Assembly (NCBI GenBank): GCA_031769625.1
Contig: JAUIMM010000550.1
Location: 496,001 to 560,000, forward strand
Source: Taudactylus pleione
Taxonomy: Eukaryota; Chordata; Amphibia; Anura; Myobatrachidae
Length of the DNA: 64,000 nt
Direction of reading: 5' to 3'
This document shows, in pieces, positions 35,601-49,400 of this stretch (its first letter is position 1; the number at the start of each line of letters is the position of its first letter). A program made the translations under genes and the position numbers. The notes under the pieces were generated by a model. That model had not been told where the DNA came from. It saw nothing but the letters and a program-made list of their open reading frames with translations, and did no database searches.

Positions 35601-38600
35601 CAGCACCACTGACACCACCCCCACTACTCCCTCCCAGCACCACTAACACCACCCCCACTATTCACACCCTGCACAACTAACACCACCCTCCACTACGCGC
35701 TCCCAGCACCACTAACACCACCCCCACTACTCCCTCCCTGCACCACTAACACCACCCCCACTACTCCCTCCCAGCACCACTAACACCACCCCACTACTAC
35801 CTCCCAGCACCACTTACGCCACCCCCACTACTCCCTCCCAGCACCACTAACACCACCCACACTACTCCCTCCCAGCACCACTAGCACCATCCCCACTACT
35901 CGCTCCCAGCACCACTAACACCACCCCCACTACTCACTCCCATCACCACTAACGCCACCCCCCACTTCTCCCTCCCAGCACCACTAACGCCACCCCCACT
36001 ACTCCCTCCCAGCACCACTAACACCACCACCACTACTCCCTCCAAGCACCAGTAACACCACCCCTCACTACTCGCTGCCAGCACCACTAACACCACCCCC
36101 ACTACTCCCTCCCAGCACCACTAACATCACCCCACTACTACCTCCCAGCACCACTTACGCCACCCCCACTACTCCCTCCCAGCACCACTAACTCCACCCC
36201 CACTACTCCCTCCCAGCACCACTAACTCCACCCCCCACTACTCAAACCCTGCACCACTAACAACATCCCCCACTACTCCGACCCAGTACCACTAACACCA
36301 CCCCCACTACTCACATGTAGCACCACTAACACCACCCCCACTACTCGCTGCCAGCACCACTAACACCACCCCCACTACTCGCTCCCAGCACCACTAACAC
36401 CACCCCCACTACTCGCTACCAGCACCACTAACAACACTCTCACTATTCGCTGCCAGCACCACTAACACCACCCCCACTACTCGCTCCCAACAACACTAAC
36501 ACCACCCCCACTACTCGCTCCCAGCACCACTAACACCACCCCGACTACTCGCTCCCAACAACACTAACACCACCCCCACTACTCGCTCCCAGCACCACTA
36601 ACACCACCCACACAACTCGCTCCCAGCACCACTAACACCACCCCCACTACTCCCTCCCAGCACCACTAACACCACCACCCACTATTCACACCCTGCACCT
36701 CTAACACCACCCCCCACTACTCGCTCCCAGCACAACTAACACCACCCCCACTACTCCCTCCCAGCACCACTAACACCACCCCACTACTACCTCCCAGCAC
36801 CACTAACGCCACCCCCACTACTCCCTCCCAGCACCACTAACACCACCCCCACTACTCCCTCCCAGCACCACTAACACCACCCCCCACTACTCAAACCCTG
36901 CACCACTAACAACATCCCCCACTACTCCCACCAAGTACCACTAACACCACCCCCACTACTCACATGTAGCACCTCTAACACCACCCCCACTACTCGCTGC
37001 CAGCACCACTAAAACCACCTCCACTACTCCCTCCCAGCAACACCAACACCACCCCCCACTACTCACACCCAGTGCCACTAACACCACCCCCACTACTCGC
37101 TCCCAGCACCACTATCACCACCCCAACTACGCGCTCCCAGAACCATGATCACCACCCCCACTACTCGCTCCCAGCACCACTAACACCACCCCCACTACTC
37201 GCTACCATCACCACTAACGCCACCCCCACTACTCGCTCCCAGCACCACTAACACCACCCCCACTACTCACACCCACCACCACTAACACCACCCCCACTAC
37301 TCACACCCAGCACCACTAACACCACCCCCACTACTCGCTCCCAGCACCACTGAAACCACCCTCACTACTCCCTCCCAGCACCACTAACACCACCCCCACT
37401 ACTCACACCCTGCACCACTAACACCACCCCCAACTACTCGCTCCCATCACCACTAACACCACCCCCACTACTCCCTCCCAGCACCAATAACACCACCCCC
37501 CACTACTCACTCCCTGGACCACTAACACCACCCCAACTACTCGCTCCCAGCACAACTAACACCACCCCCACTACTCACACCCAGCACCACTAACTCCACC
37601 CCCCACTACTAACACCCTGCACCACTAACACCACCCCCACTACTCCCTCCCAGCACCACTAACACCACCCCCCACTACTCACACCCTGCACCACTAACTC
37701 CACCCCCCACTACTCGCTCCCAGCACCACTGACACCACCCCCACTACTCCCTCCCAGCACCACTAACACCACCCCCACTACTCCCTCCCAGCACCACTAA
37801 AACCACCCCCACTACTCCCTCCCAGCACCATTAACACCACCCCCACTACTCCCTCCCAGCACCACTAACACCACCCTCACTACTCGCTCCCAGCACCACT
37901 AACACCACCCCCACTACCCACATGTAGCACCTCTATCACCACCCCCACTACTCGCTGCAAGCAACACTAACACCACCCCCACTACTCGCTCCCAGCACCT
38001 CTAACACCACCCCCACTACTGGCTCCCAGCACCACTAACACCACCCCCACTACTCGCTCCCCACACCACTAACACCACCTCCACTACTCGCTCCCAGCCC
38101 CACTAACTCCACCCCCACTACTCACATGTAGCACCTCTAACACCACCCCCACTAATCGCTCCCAGCACCACTAACACCACCCCCACTACTCACATGTAGC
38201 ACCTCTAACACCACCCCCACTACTCGCTCCCAGCACCACTAACACCACCCCCACTACTTGCTCCCAACACCACTAACACCACCTCCACTACTCGCTCCCA
38301 ACACCACTAACACCACCCCCACTACTCGCTCCCAGCACCACTAACACCACCCCCACTACTCGCTCCCAACACCACTAACACCACCCCCACTACTCGCTCC
38401 CAGCACCATTAACACCACCTCCACTACTCGCTCCCAACACCACTAACACCACCCCCACTACTCGCTCCCAGCACCATTAACACCACCCCCACTACTCACA
38501 TGTAGCACCTCTAACACCACCCCCACTACTCGCTGCAAGCACCACTAACACCACCCCCACTACTCACTCCCAGCACCACTAACACCACCCCCACTTCTCG

Positions 38601-39500
38601 CTCCCTGCACCACTAACACCACCTCCACTACTCGCTCCCAGCCCCACTAACTCCCCCCCCACTACTCACATGTAGCACCTCTAACACCACCCCCACTAAT
38701 CGCTCCCAGCACCACTAACACCACCCCCACTACTCACATGAAGCACCTCTAACACCACCCCCACTACCTGCTCCCAGCACCGCTAACACCACCTCCACTA
38801 CTCGCTCCCAACACCACTAACACCACCCCCACTACTCTCTCCCAGCACCACTAACACCACCCCCACTACTCACTCCCAACACCACTAACACCACCCCCTC
38901 TACTCACTCCCAGCACCACTAACACCACCCTCACTACTCGCTCCCAACAACACTAAAACCACCTCCACTACTCGCTCCCAACAACACTAACACCACCCCC
39001 ACTACTCGCTCCCAACACCACTAACACCACCCCCACTACTCGCTCCCAGGACCACTACCATCACCTCTACTACTCGCTCCCAACACCACTAACACCACCC
39101 TCACTACTCCCTCTCAACACCACTAACACCACCCTCACTACTCCCTCTCAACACAACTAACACCATCCCCACTACTCGCGCCCAACACCACTAACACCAC
39201 CACCACTACTCGCTCCCAGCACCACTAACACCACCCCCAATACTCGCTCGCAACACCACTAACACTACCCTCACTATTCCCTCCCAGCACCACTAACACC
39301 ACACCCACTACTTGCTCCCAGCACCACTAACACCACCCCCACTACTCACATGTAGCCCCACTAACACCACCCCCACTACTCGCTGCCAGTACCACTAACA
39401 CCACCCCCACTACTCGCTGCCTTTACCACTAACACCACCCCCACTTCTCGCTCCCAGCACCACTAACACCACCCCCACTACTCACATGTAGCACGTCTAA
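32680..39500. repeat. Large duplicated block within the satellite, copy 2
   Basis: Partner of 19300-26550. The first 2.6 kb are in exact register at 13,380 bp; later parts slip by whole units. Confidence 0.8.
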
Positions 39501-39849
39501 CACCACCCCCACTGCTCGCTCCCAACACCACTAACACCACCTCCACTTCTCGCTCCCAACACCACTAACACCACCTCCACTACTCACTCCCAACACCACT
39601 AACACCACCCCCACTACTCGCTCCCAGCATCACTTACACCACCCCCACTACTCGCTCCCAACACCACTAACACCACCCCCACTACTCCCTCCAAGCACCA
39701 CTAACACCACCCCCACTACTCGCTCCCAACACCACTAACACCACCTCCACTACTCGCTCCCAACACCACTAAAACCACCCCCACTACAAGCTCCCAGCAC
39801 CACTAACACCACCCCCACTACTCGCTCCCAGCACCACTGAAACCACCCT

Positions 39850-42800
39850 CACTACTCCCTCCCAGCAACACTAACACCACCCCCACTACTCCCTCCCAGC
39901 ACCACTAACACCTCCCCACAACTAGTCACACCCTGCACCACTAACACCACCCCCAACTACTCGCTCCCAGCACCACTAACACCACCCCCACTACTCCCTC
40001 CCAGCACCAATAACACCACCCCCCACTACTCACACCCAGCACCACTAACACCTTCCCCCACTTCTCACACCCTGCACCACTAACACCACCCCCACTACTC
40101 CCTCCCAGCACCACTAACACCACCCCCACTACTCCCTCCCTGCACCACTTGCACAACCCCCACTACTCCCTCCCAGCACCACTAACACCATCCCCACTAC
40201 TCGCTCCCAGCACCACTAACACCACCCCCACTACTCACTCCCATCACCACTAACGCCACCCCCCACTTCTCCCTCCCAGCACCACTAACGCCACCCCCAC
40301 TACTCCCTCCCAGCACCACTAACACCACCACCACTGCTCCCTCCCAGCACCACTAACACCACCCCTCACTACTCGCTGCCAGCACCACTAACACCACCCC
40401 CACTACTCCCTCCCAGCACCACTAACATCACCCCCACTACTCGCTCCCAGCACCACTAACACCACCCCACAACTCCCTCCCAGCACCACTGACACCACCC
40501 TCACTACTCCCTCCCTGCACAACTAACACCACCCCCACTACTCCCTCCCAGCACCAATAACACAACCTCCACTACTCACACCCTGCACCAATAACACCAC
40601 ACCCAACTACTCGCTCCCAGCACCACTAACACCACCCCCACTACTCCCTCCCAGCACCAATAACACCACCCCAACTACTCCCTCCCAGCACCACTAACAC
40701 CACAACCAACTACTCGCTCCCAGCACCACTAGCACCACCCCCACTACTCCCTCCAAGCACCACTAACACCACCCCCCACTACTCACACCCTGCACCGCTA
40801 ACACCACCCCCAACTATTTGCTCCCAGCACCACTAACACCACCCCCACTACTCCCTCCCAGCACCACTAATTCCACCCCCCACTACTCACACCCTGCACC
40901 ACTAACACCACCCCCCACTACTCGCTCCCAGCACCACTGACACCACCCCCACTACTCGCTCCCTGCACCACTAACACCACCCCCACTACTCCCTCCCAGC
41001 ACCACTAACACCACACCCACTACTCGCTCCCAACACCACTAACACCACCTCCACTACTCGCTCCCAACACCACTAAAACCACCCCCACTACAAGCTCCCA
41101 GCACCACTAACACCACCCCCCAACTACTCACACCCTGCACCACTAACACCACCCCCAACTACTCGCTCCCAGCACCACTAACACCACCCCCACTACTCCC
41201 TCCCAGCACCAATAACACCACCCCCCACTACTCACACCCTGCACCACTAACACCACCCCCAACTACTCGCTCCCAGCACAACTAACACCACCCCCACTAC
41301 TCACACCCAGCACCACTAACACCTTCCCCCACTACTCACACCCAGCACCACTAACACCTTCCCCCACTACTCACACCCTGCACCACTAACACCACCCCCA
41401 CTACTCCCTCCCAGCACCACTAACACCACCCCCACTACTCCCTCCCTGCACCACTAACACCACCACCCACTATTCACACCCTGCACAACTAACACCACCC
41501 CTCACTACTCACTCCCAGCACCACTAACACCACCCCCACTACTCCCTCTCAGCACCACTAACACCACCCCCCACTACTCACACCCAGCACCACTTGCACC
41601 ACCCCCACTACTCCCTCCCAGCACCACTAACACCATCCCCACTACTCGCTCCCAGCACCACTAACACCACCCCCACTACTCACTCCCATCACCACTAACA
41701 CCACCCCCCACTTCTCCCTCCCAGCACCACTAACGCCACCCCCACTACTCCCTCCCAGCACCACTAACACCACCACCACTACTCCCTCCCAGCACCACTA
41801 ACACCACCCCTCACTACTCGCTGCCAGCACCACTAACACCACCCCCACTACTCCCTCCCAGCACCACTAACATCACCCCCACTACTCGCTCCCAGCACCA
41901 CTAACACCACCCCACTACTCCCTCCCAGCACCACTGACACCACCCTCACTACTCCCTCCCTGCACCACTAACACCACCCCATCTACTCCCTCCCAGCACC
42001 AATAACACAACCTCCACTACTCACACCCTGCACCAATAACACCACCCCCAACTACTCGCTCCCAGCACCACTAACACCACCCCCACTACTCCCTCCCAGC
42101 ACCAATAACACCACCCCAACTACTCCCTCCCAGCACCACTAACACCACAACCAACTACTCGCTCCCAGCACCACTAACACCACCCCCACTACTCCCTTCA
42201 AGCACCACTAACACCACCCCCCACTACTCACACCCTGCACCGCTAACACCACCCCCAACTATTTGCTCCCAGCACCACTAACACCACCCCCACTACTCCC
42301 TCCCAGCACCACTAATTCCACCCCCCACTACTCACACCCTGCACCACTAACACCACCCCCCACTACTCGCTCCCAGCACCACTGACACCACCCCCACTAC
42401 TCCCTCCCTGCACCACTAACACCACCCCCACTACTCCCTCCCAGCACCACTAACACCACACCCACTACTTGCTCCCAGCACCACTAACACCACCCCCACT
42501 ACTCACATGTAGCCCCACTAACACCACCCCCACTACTCGCTGCCAGTACCACTAACACCACCCCCACTACTCGCTGCCTGTACCACTAACACCACCCCCA
42601 CTACTCGCTCCCAGCACCACTAACACCACCCCCACTACTCACATGTAGCACGTCTAACACCTCCCCCACTGCTCGCTCCCAACACCACTAACACCACCTC
42701 CACTTCTCGCTCCCAACACCACTAACACCACCTCCACTACTCACTCCCAACACCACTAACACCACCCCCACTACTCGCTCCCAGCATCACTTACACCACC

Positions 42801-45800
42801 CCCACTACTCGCTCCCAACACCACTAACACCACCCCCACTACTCCCTCCAAGCACCACTAACACCACCCCCACTACTCGCTCCCAACACCACTAACACCA
42901 CCTCCACTACTCGCTCCCAACACCACTAAAACCACCCCCACTACAAGCTCCCAGCACCACTAACACCACCCCCACTACTCGCTCCCAGCACCACTGAAAC
43001 CACCCTCACTGCTCCCTCCCAGCAACACTAACACCACCCCCACTACTCCCTCCCAGCACCACTAATACCTCCCCCCAACTACTCACACCCTGCACCACTA
43101 ACACCACCCCCAACTACTCGCTCCCAGCACCACTAACACCACCCCCACTACTCCCTCCCAGCACCAATAACACCACCCCCCACTACTCACACCCTGTACC
43201 TCTAACACCACCCCCAACTACTCGCTCCCAGCACAACTAACACCACCCCCACTACTCACACCCAGCACAACTAACACCTTCCCCCACAACTCACACCCAG
43301 CACCACTAACACCTTCCCCCACTTCTCACACCCTGCACCACTAACACCACCCCCACTACTCCCTCCCAGCACCACTAACACCACCCCCACTACTCCCTCC
43401 CTGCACCACTTGCACAACCCCCACTACTCCCTCCCAGCACCACTAACACCATCCCCACTACTCGCTCCCAGCACCACTAACACCACCCCCACTACTCACT
43501 CCCATCACCACTAACGCCACCCCCCACTTCTCCCTCCCAGCACCACTAACGCCACCCCCACTACTCCCTCCCAGCACCACTAACACCACCACCACTACTC
43601 CCTCCCAGCACCACTAACACCACCCCTCACTACTCGCTGCCAGCACCACTAACACCACCCCCACTACTCCCTCCCAGCACCACTAACATCACCCCCACTA
43701 CTCGCTCCCAGCACCAGTAACACCACCCCACAACTCCCTCCCAGCACCACTGACACCACCCTCACTACTCCCTCCCTGCACAACTAACACCACCCCCACT
43801 ACTCCCTCCCAGCACCAATAACACAACCTCCACTACTCACACCCTGCACCAATAACACCACACCCAACTACTCGCTCCCAGCACCACTAACACCACCCCC
43901 ACTACTCCCTCCCAGCACCAATAACACCACCCCAACTACTCCCTCCCAGCACCACTAACACCACAACCAACTACTCGCTCCCAGCACCACTAGCACCACC
44001 CCCACTACTCCCTCCAAGCACCACTAACACCACCCCCCACTACTCACACCCTGCACCGCTAACACCACCCCCAACTATTTGCTCCCAGCACCACTAACAC
44101 CACCCACACTACTCCCTCCCAGCACCACTAATTCCACCCCCCACTACTCACACCCTGCACCACTAACACCACCCCCCACTACTCGCTCCCAGCACCACTG
44201 ACACCACCCCCACTACTCGCTCCCTGCACCACTAACACCACCCCCACTACTCCCTCCCAGCACCACTAACACCACACCCACTACTCGCTCCCAACACCAC
44301 TAACACCACCTCCACTACTCGCTCCCAACACCACTAAAACCACCCCCACTACAAGCTCCCAGCACCACTAACACCACCCCCCAACTACTCACACCCTGCA
44401 CCACTAACACCACCCCCAACTACTCGCTCCCAGCACCACTAACACCACCCCCACTACTCCCTCCCAGCACTAATAACACCACCCCCCACTACTCACACCC
44501 TGCACCACTAACACCACCCCCAACTACTCGCTCCCAGCACAACTAACACCACCCCCACTACTCACACCCAGCACCACTAACACCTTCCCCCACTACTCAC
44601 ACCCAGCACCACTAACACCTTCCCCCACTACTCACACCCTGCACCACTAACACCACCCCCACTACTCCCTCCCAGCACCACTAACACCACCCCCACTACT
44701 CCCTCCCTGCACCACTAACACCACCACCCACTATTCACACCCTGCACAACTAACACCACCCCTCACTACTCACTCCCAGCACCACTAACACCACCCCCAC
44801 TACTCCCTCTCAGCACCACTAACACCACCCCCCACTACTCACACCCAGCACCACTTGCACCACCCCCACTACTCCCTCCCAGCACCACTAACACCATCCC
44901 CACTACTCGCTCCCAGCACCACTAACACCACCCCCACTACTCACTCCCATCACCACTAACGCCACCCCCCACTTCTCCCTCCCAGCACCACTAACGCCAC
45001 CCCCACTACTCCCTCCCAGCACCACTAACACCACCACCACTACTCCCTCCCAGCACCACTAACACCACCCCTCACTACTCGCTGCCAGCACCACTAACAC
45101 CACCCCCACTACTCCCTCCCAGCACCACTAACATCACCCCCACTACTCGCTCCCAGCACCACTAACACCACCCCACTACTCCCTCCCAGCACCACTGACA
45201 CCACCCTCACTACTCCCTCCCTGCACCACTAACACCACCCCCACTACTCCCTCCCAGCACCAATAACACAACCTCCACTACTCACACCCTGCACCAATAA
45301 CACCACCCCCAACTACTCGCTCCCAGCACCACTAACACCACCCCCACTACTCCCTCCCAGCACCAATAACACCACCCCAACTACTCCCTCCCAGCACCAC
45401 TAACACCACAACCAACTACTCGCTCCCAGCACCACTAACACCACCCCCACTACTCCCTTCAAGCACCACTAACACCACCCCCCACTACTCACACCCTGCA
45501 CCGCTAACACCACCCCCAACTATTTGCTCCCAGCACCACTAACTCCACCCCCACTACTCCCTCCCAGCACCACTAATTCCACCCCCCACTACTCACACCC
45601 TGCACCACTAACACCACCCCCCACTACTCGCTCCCAGCACCACTGACACCACCCCCACTACTCCCTCCCTGCACCACTAACACCACCCCCACTACTCCCT
45701 CCCAGCACCACTAACACCACACCCACTACTTGCTCCCAGCACCACTAACACCACCCCCACTACTCACATGTAGCCCCACTAACACCACCCCCACTACTCG

Positions 45801-46450
45801 CTGCCAGTACCACTAACACCACCCCCACTACTCGCTGCCTGTACCACTAACACCACCCCCACTACTCGCTCCCAGCACCACTAACACCACCCCCACTACT
45901 CACATGTAGCACGTCTAACACCACCCCCACTGCTTGCTCCCAACACCACTAACACCACCTCCACTTCTCGCTCCCAACACCACTAACACCACCTCCACTA
46001 CTCACTCCCAACACCACTAACACCACCCCCACTACTCGCTCCCAGCACCACTTACACCACCCCCACTACTCGCTCCCAACACCACTAACACCACCCCCAC
46101 TACTCCCTCCCAGCACCACTAACACCACCCCCACTACTCGCTCCCAACACCACTAACACCACCTCCACTACTCGCTCCCAACACCACTAAAACCACCCCC
46201 ACTACAAGCTCCCAGCACCACTTACACCACCCCCACTACTCGCTCCAAGCACCACTGACACCACCCTCACTACTCCCTCCCAGCACCACTAACACCACCC
46301 CCACTACTCCCTCCCAGCACCACAAACACCACCCCCCAACTACTCACACCCTGCACCACTAACACCACCCCCAACTACTCGCTCCCAGCACCACTAACAC
46401 CACCCCCACTACTCCCTCCCAGCACCAATAACACCACCCCCCACTACTCA
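39850..46450. repeat. Tandem higher-order repeat, 3,261-bp period, two copies
   Basis: CACAACCAAC markers lie at 40701 and 43962, and again at 42146 and 45407, both pairs 3,261 bp apart. The rarer marker CCACTAGCACCACC (about 40728 and 43989) repeats at the same spacing. Copies are near-identical. Confidence 0.85.
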
Positions 46451-49400
46451 CACCCTGCACCACTAACACCACCCCCAATTACTCGCTCCCAGCACAACTA
46501 ATACCACCCCCACTACTCACACCCAGCACCACTAACACCTTCCCCCACTACTCACACCCTGCACCACTAACACCACCCCCACTACTCCCTCCAAGCACCA
46601 CTAACACCACCTCCCACTACTCACACCCTGCACCACTAACACCACCACCCACTATTCACACCCTACACAACTAACACCACCCCTCACTACTCACTCCCAG
46701 CACCACTAACACCACCCCCACTACTCCCTCCCAGCACCACTAACACCACCCCCCACTACTCACACCCAGCACCACTTGCACCACCCCCACTACACCCTCC
46801 CAGCACCACTAACACCATCCCCATTACTCGCTCCCAGCACCACTAACACCACCCCCACTACTCACTCCCATCACCACTAACGCCACCCCCCACTTCTCCC
46901 TCCCAGCACCACTAACGCCACCCTCACTACTCCCACCCAGCACCACTAACACCACCACCACTATTCCCTCCAAGCACCACTAACACCACCCCTCACTACT
47001 CGCTGCCAACACCACTAACACCACCCCCACTACTCCCTCCCAGCACCACTAACATCACCCCCACTACTCGCTCCCAGCACCACTAACACCACCCCACTAC
47101 TCCCTCCCAGCACCACTTACACCACCCTCACTACTCCCTCCCTGCACCTCTAACACCACCCCCACTACTCCCTCCCAGCACCAATAACACAACCTCCACT
47201 ACTCACACCCTGCACCACTAACACCACCCCCAACTACTCGCTCCCAGCACCACTAACACCACCCCCACTACTCCCTCCCAGCACCAATAACACCACCCCA
47301 ACTACTCCCTCCCAGCACCACTAACACCACAACCAACTACTCGCTCCCAGCACCACTAACACCACCCCCACTACTCCCTCCAAGCACCACTAACACCACC
47401 CCCCACTACTCACACCCTGCACCACTAACACCACTCCCCACTACTCGCTCCCAGCACCACTGACACCACCCCCACTACTCCCTCCCTGCACCACTAACAC
47501 CACCCCCACTACTCCCTCCCAGCACCACTAACACCGCCACCCACTATTCACACCCTGCACAACAAACACCACCCCCCACTACTCGCTCCCAGCACCACTA
47601 ACACCACCCCCACTACTCCCTCCAAGCACCACTTACACCACCCCCCACTACTCACACCCTGCACCACTAACACCACCCCCCACTACTCCCTCCCAGCACC
47701 AATAACACCACCCCCCACTACTCACACCCTGCACCACTAACACCACCCCCAACTACTCGCTCCCAGCACCACTAACACCACCCCCACTACTCACACCCAG
47801 CACCACTAATACCACCCCCCTCTACTCACACCCTGCACCACTAACAACACCCCCACTACTCCCTCCCAGCACCACTAACACCACCCCCCACTACTCACAC
47901 CCTGCACCACTAACACCACCCCCCACTTCTTGCTCCCAGCACCACTGACACCACCCCCACTGCTCCCTCCCAGCACTACTAACACCACCCCCACTATTCA
48001 CACCCTGCACAACTAACACCACCCCCCACTACTCGCTCCCAGCACCACTAACACCACCCCCACTACTCCCTCCCAGCACCACTAACACCACCCCCCACTA
48101 CTCACACCCAGCACCACTAACACCACCACCCACTACTTGCTCCCAGCACCACTGACACCACCCCACTACTCCCTCCCAGCACCACTAACACCACCCCCAC
48201 TACTCCCTCCCAGCACCACTAACACCACCACCCACTATTCACACCCTGCACCACTAACACCACCCCCCACTACTCGCTCCCAGCTCCACTAACAGCACCC
48301 CCACTACTCCCTCCCAGCACCACTAACACCACCCCACTACTACCTCCCAGCACCACTTACGCCACCCCCACTACTCCCTCCCAGCACCACTAACACCACC
48401 CCCACTACTCCCTCCCAGCACCACTAACTCCACCCCCCACTACTCAAACCCTGCACCACTAACAACATCCCCCACTACTCCGACCCAGTACCACTAACAC
48501 CACCCCCACTACTCACATGTAGCACCTCTAACACCACCCCCACTACTCGCTGCCAGCACCACTAACAACACCCTCACTATTCGCTGCCAGCACCACTAAC
48601 ACCAACCCCACTACTCGCTCCCAGCACCACTAACACCACCCACACTTCTCGCTCCCAGCACCACTAACACCACCCCCACTACTCCCTCCCAGCACCACTA
48701 ACACCACCTCCCACTACTCACACCCTGCACCACTAACAGCACCACCCACTACTTGCTCCCAGCACCTCTGACACCACCCCACTACTCCCTCCCAGCACCA
48801 CTAACACCACCCCCACTACTCCCTCCCAGCACCACTAACACCACCACCCACTATTCACACCCTGCACCACTAACACCACCCCCCACTACTCGCTCCCAGC
48901 ACAACTAACACCACCCCCACTACTCCCTCCCAGCACCACTAACACCACCCCACTACTACCTCCCAGCACCACTAACGCCACCCCCACTACTCCCTCCCAG
49001 CACCACTAACACCACCCCCACTACTCCCTCCAAACACCACTAACACCACCCCCCACTACTCAAACCCTGCACCTCTAACAACATCCCCCACTACTCCGAC
49101 CCAGTACCACTAACACCACCCCCACTACTCACATGTAGCACCTCTAACACCACCCCCACTACTCGCAGCCAGCACCACTAAAACCACCTCCACTACTCCC
49201 TCCCAGCAACACTAACACCACCCCCCACTACTCACACCCAGTGCCACTATCACCACCCCCACTACTCGCTCCCAGCACCACTATCACCACCCCCACTACA
49301 CGCTCCCAGAACCATGATCACCACCCCCACTACTCGCTCCCAGCACCACTAACACCACCCCAACTACTCGCTACCATCACCACTAACGCCACCCCCACTA

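Noticed and set aside
35896..36102. Gly/Val-rich minus-strand frame (also 39941-40156)
   Set aside because: Translation of the satellite complement; repeat artefact.
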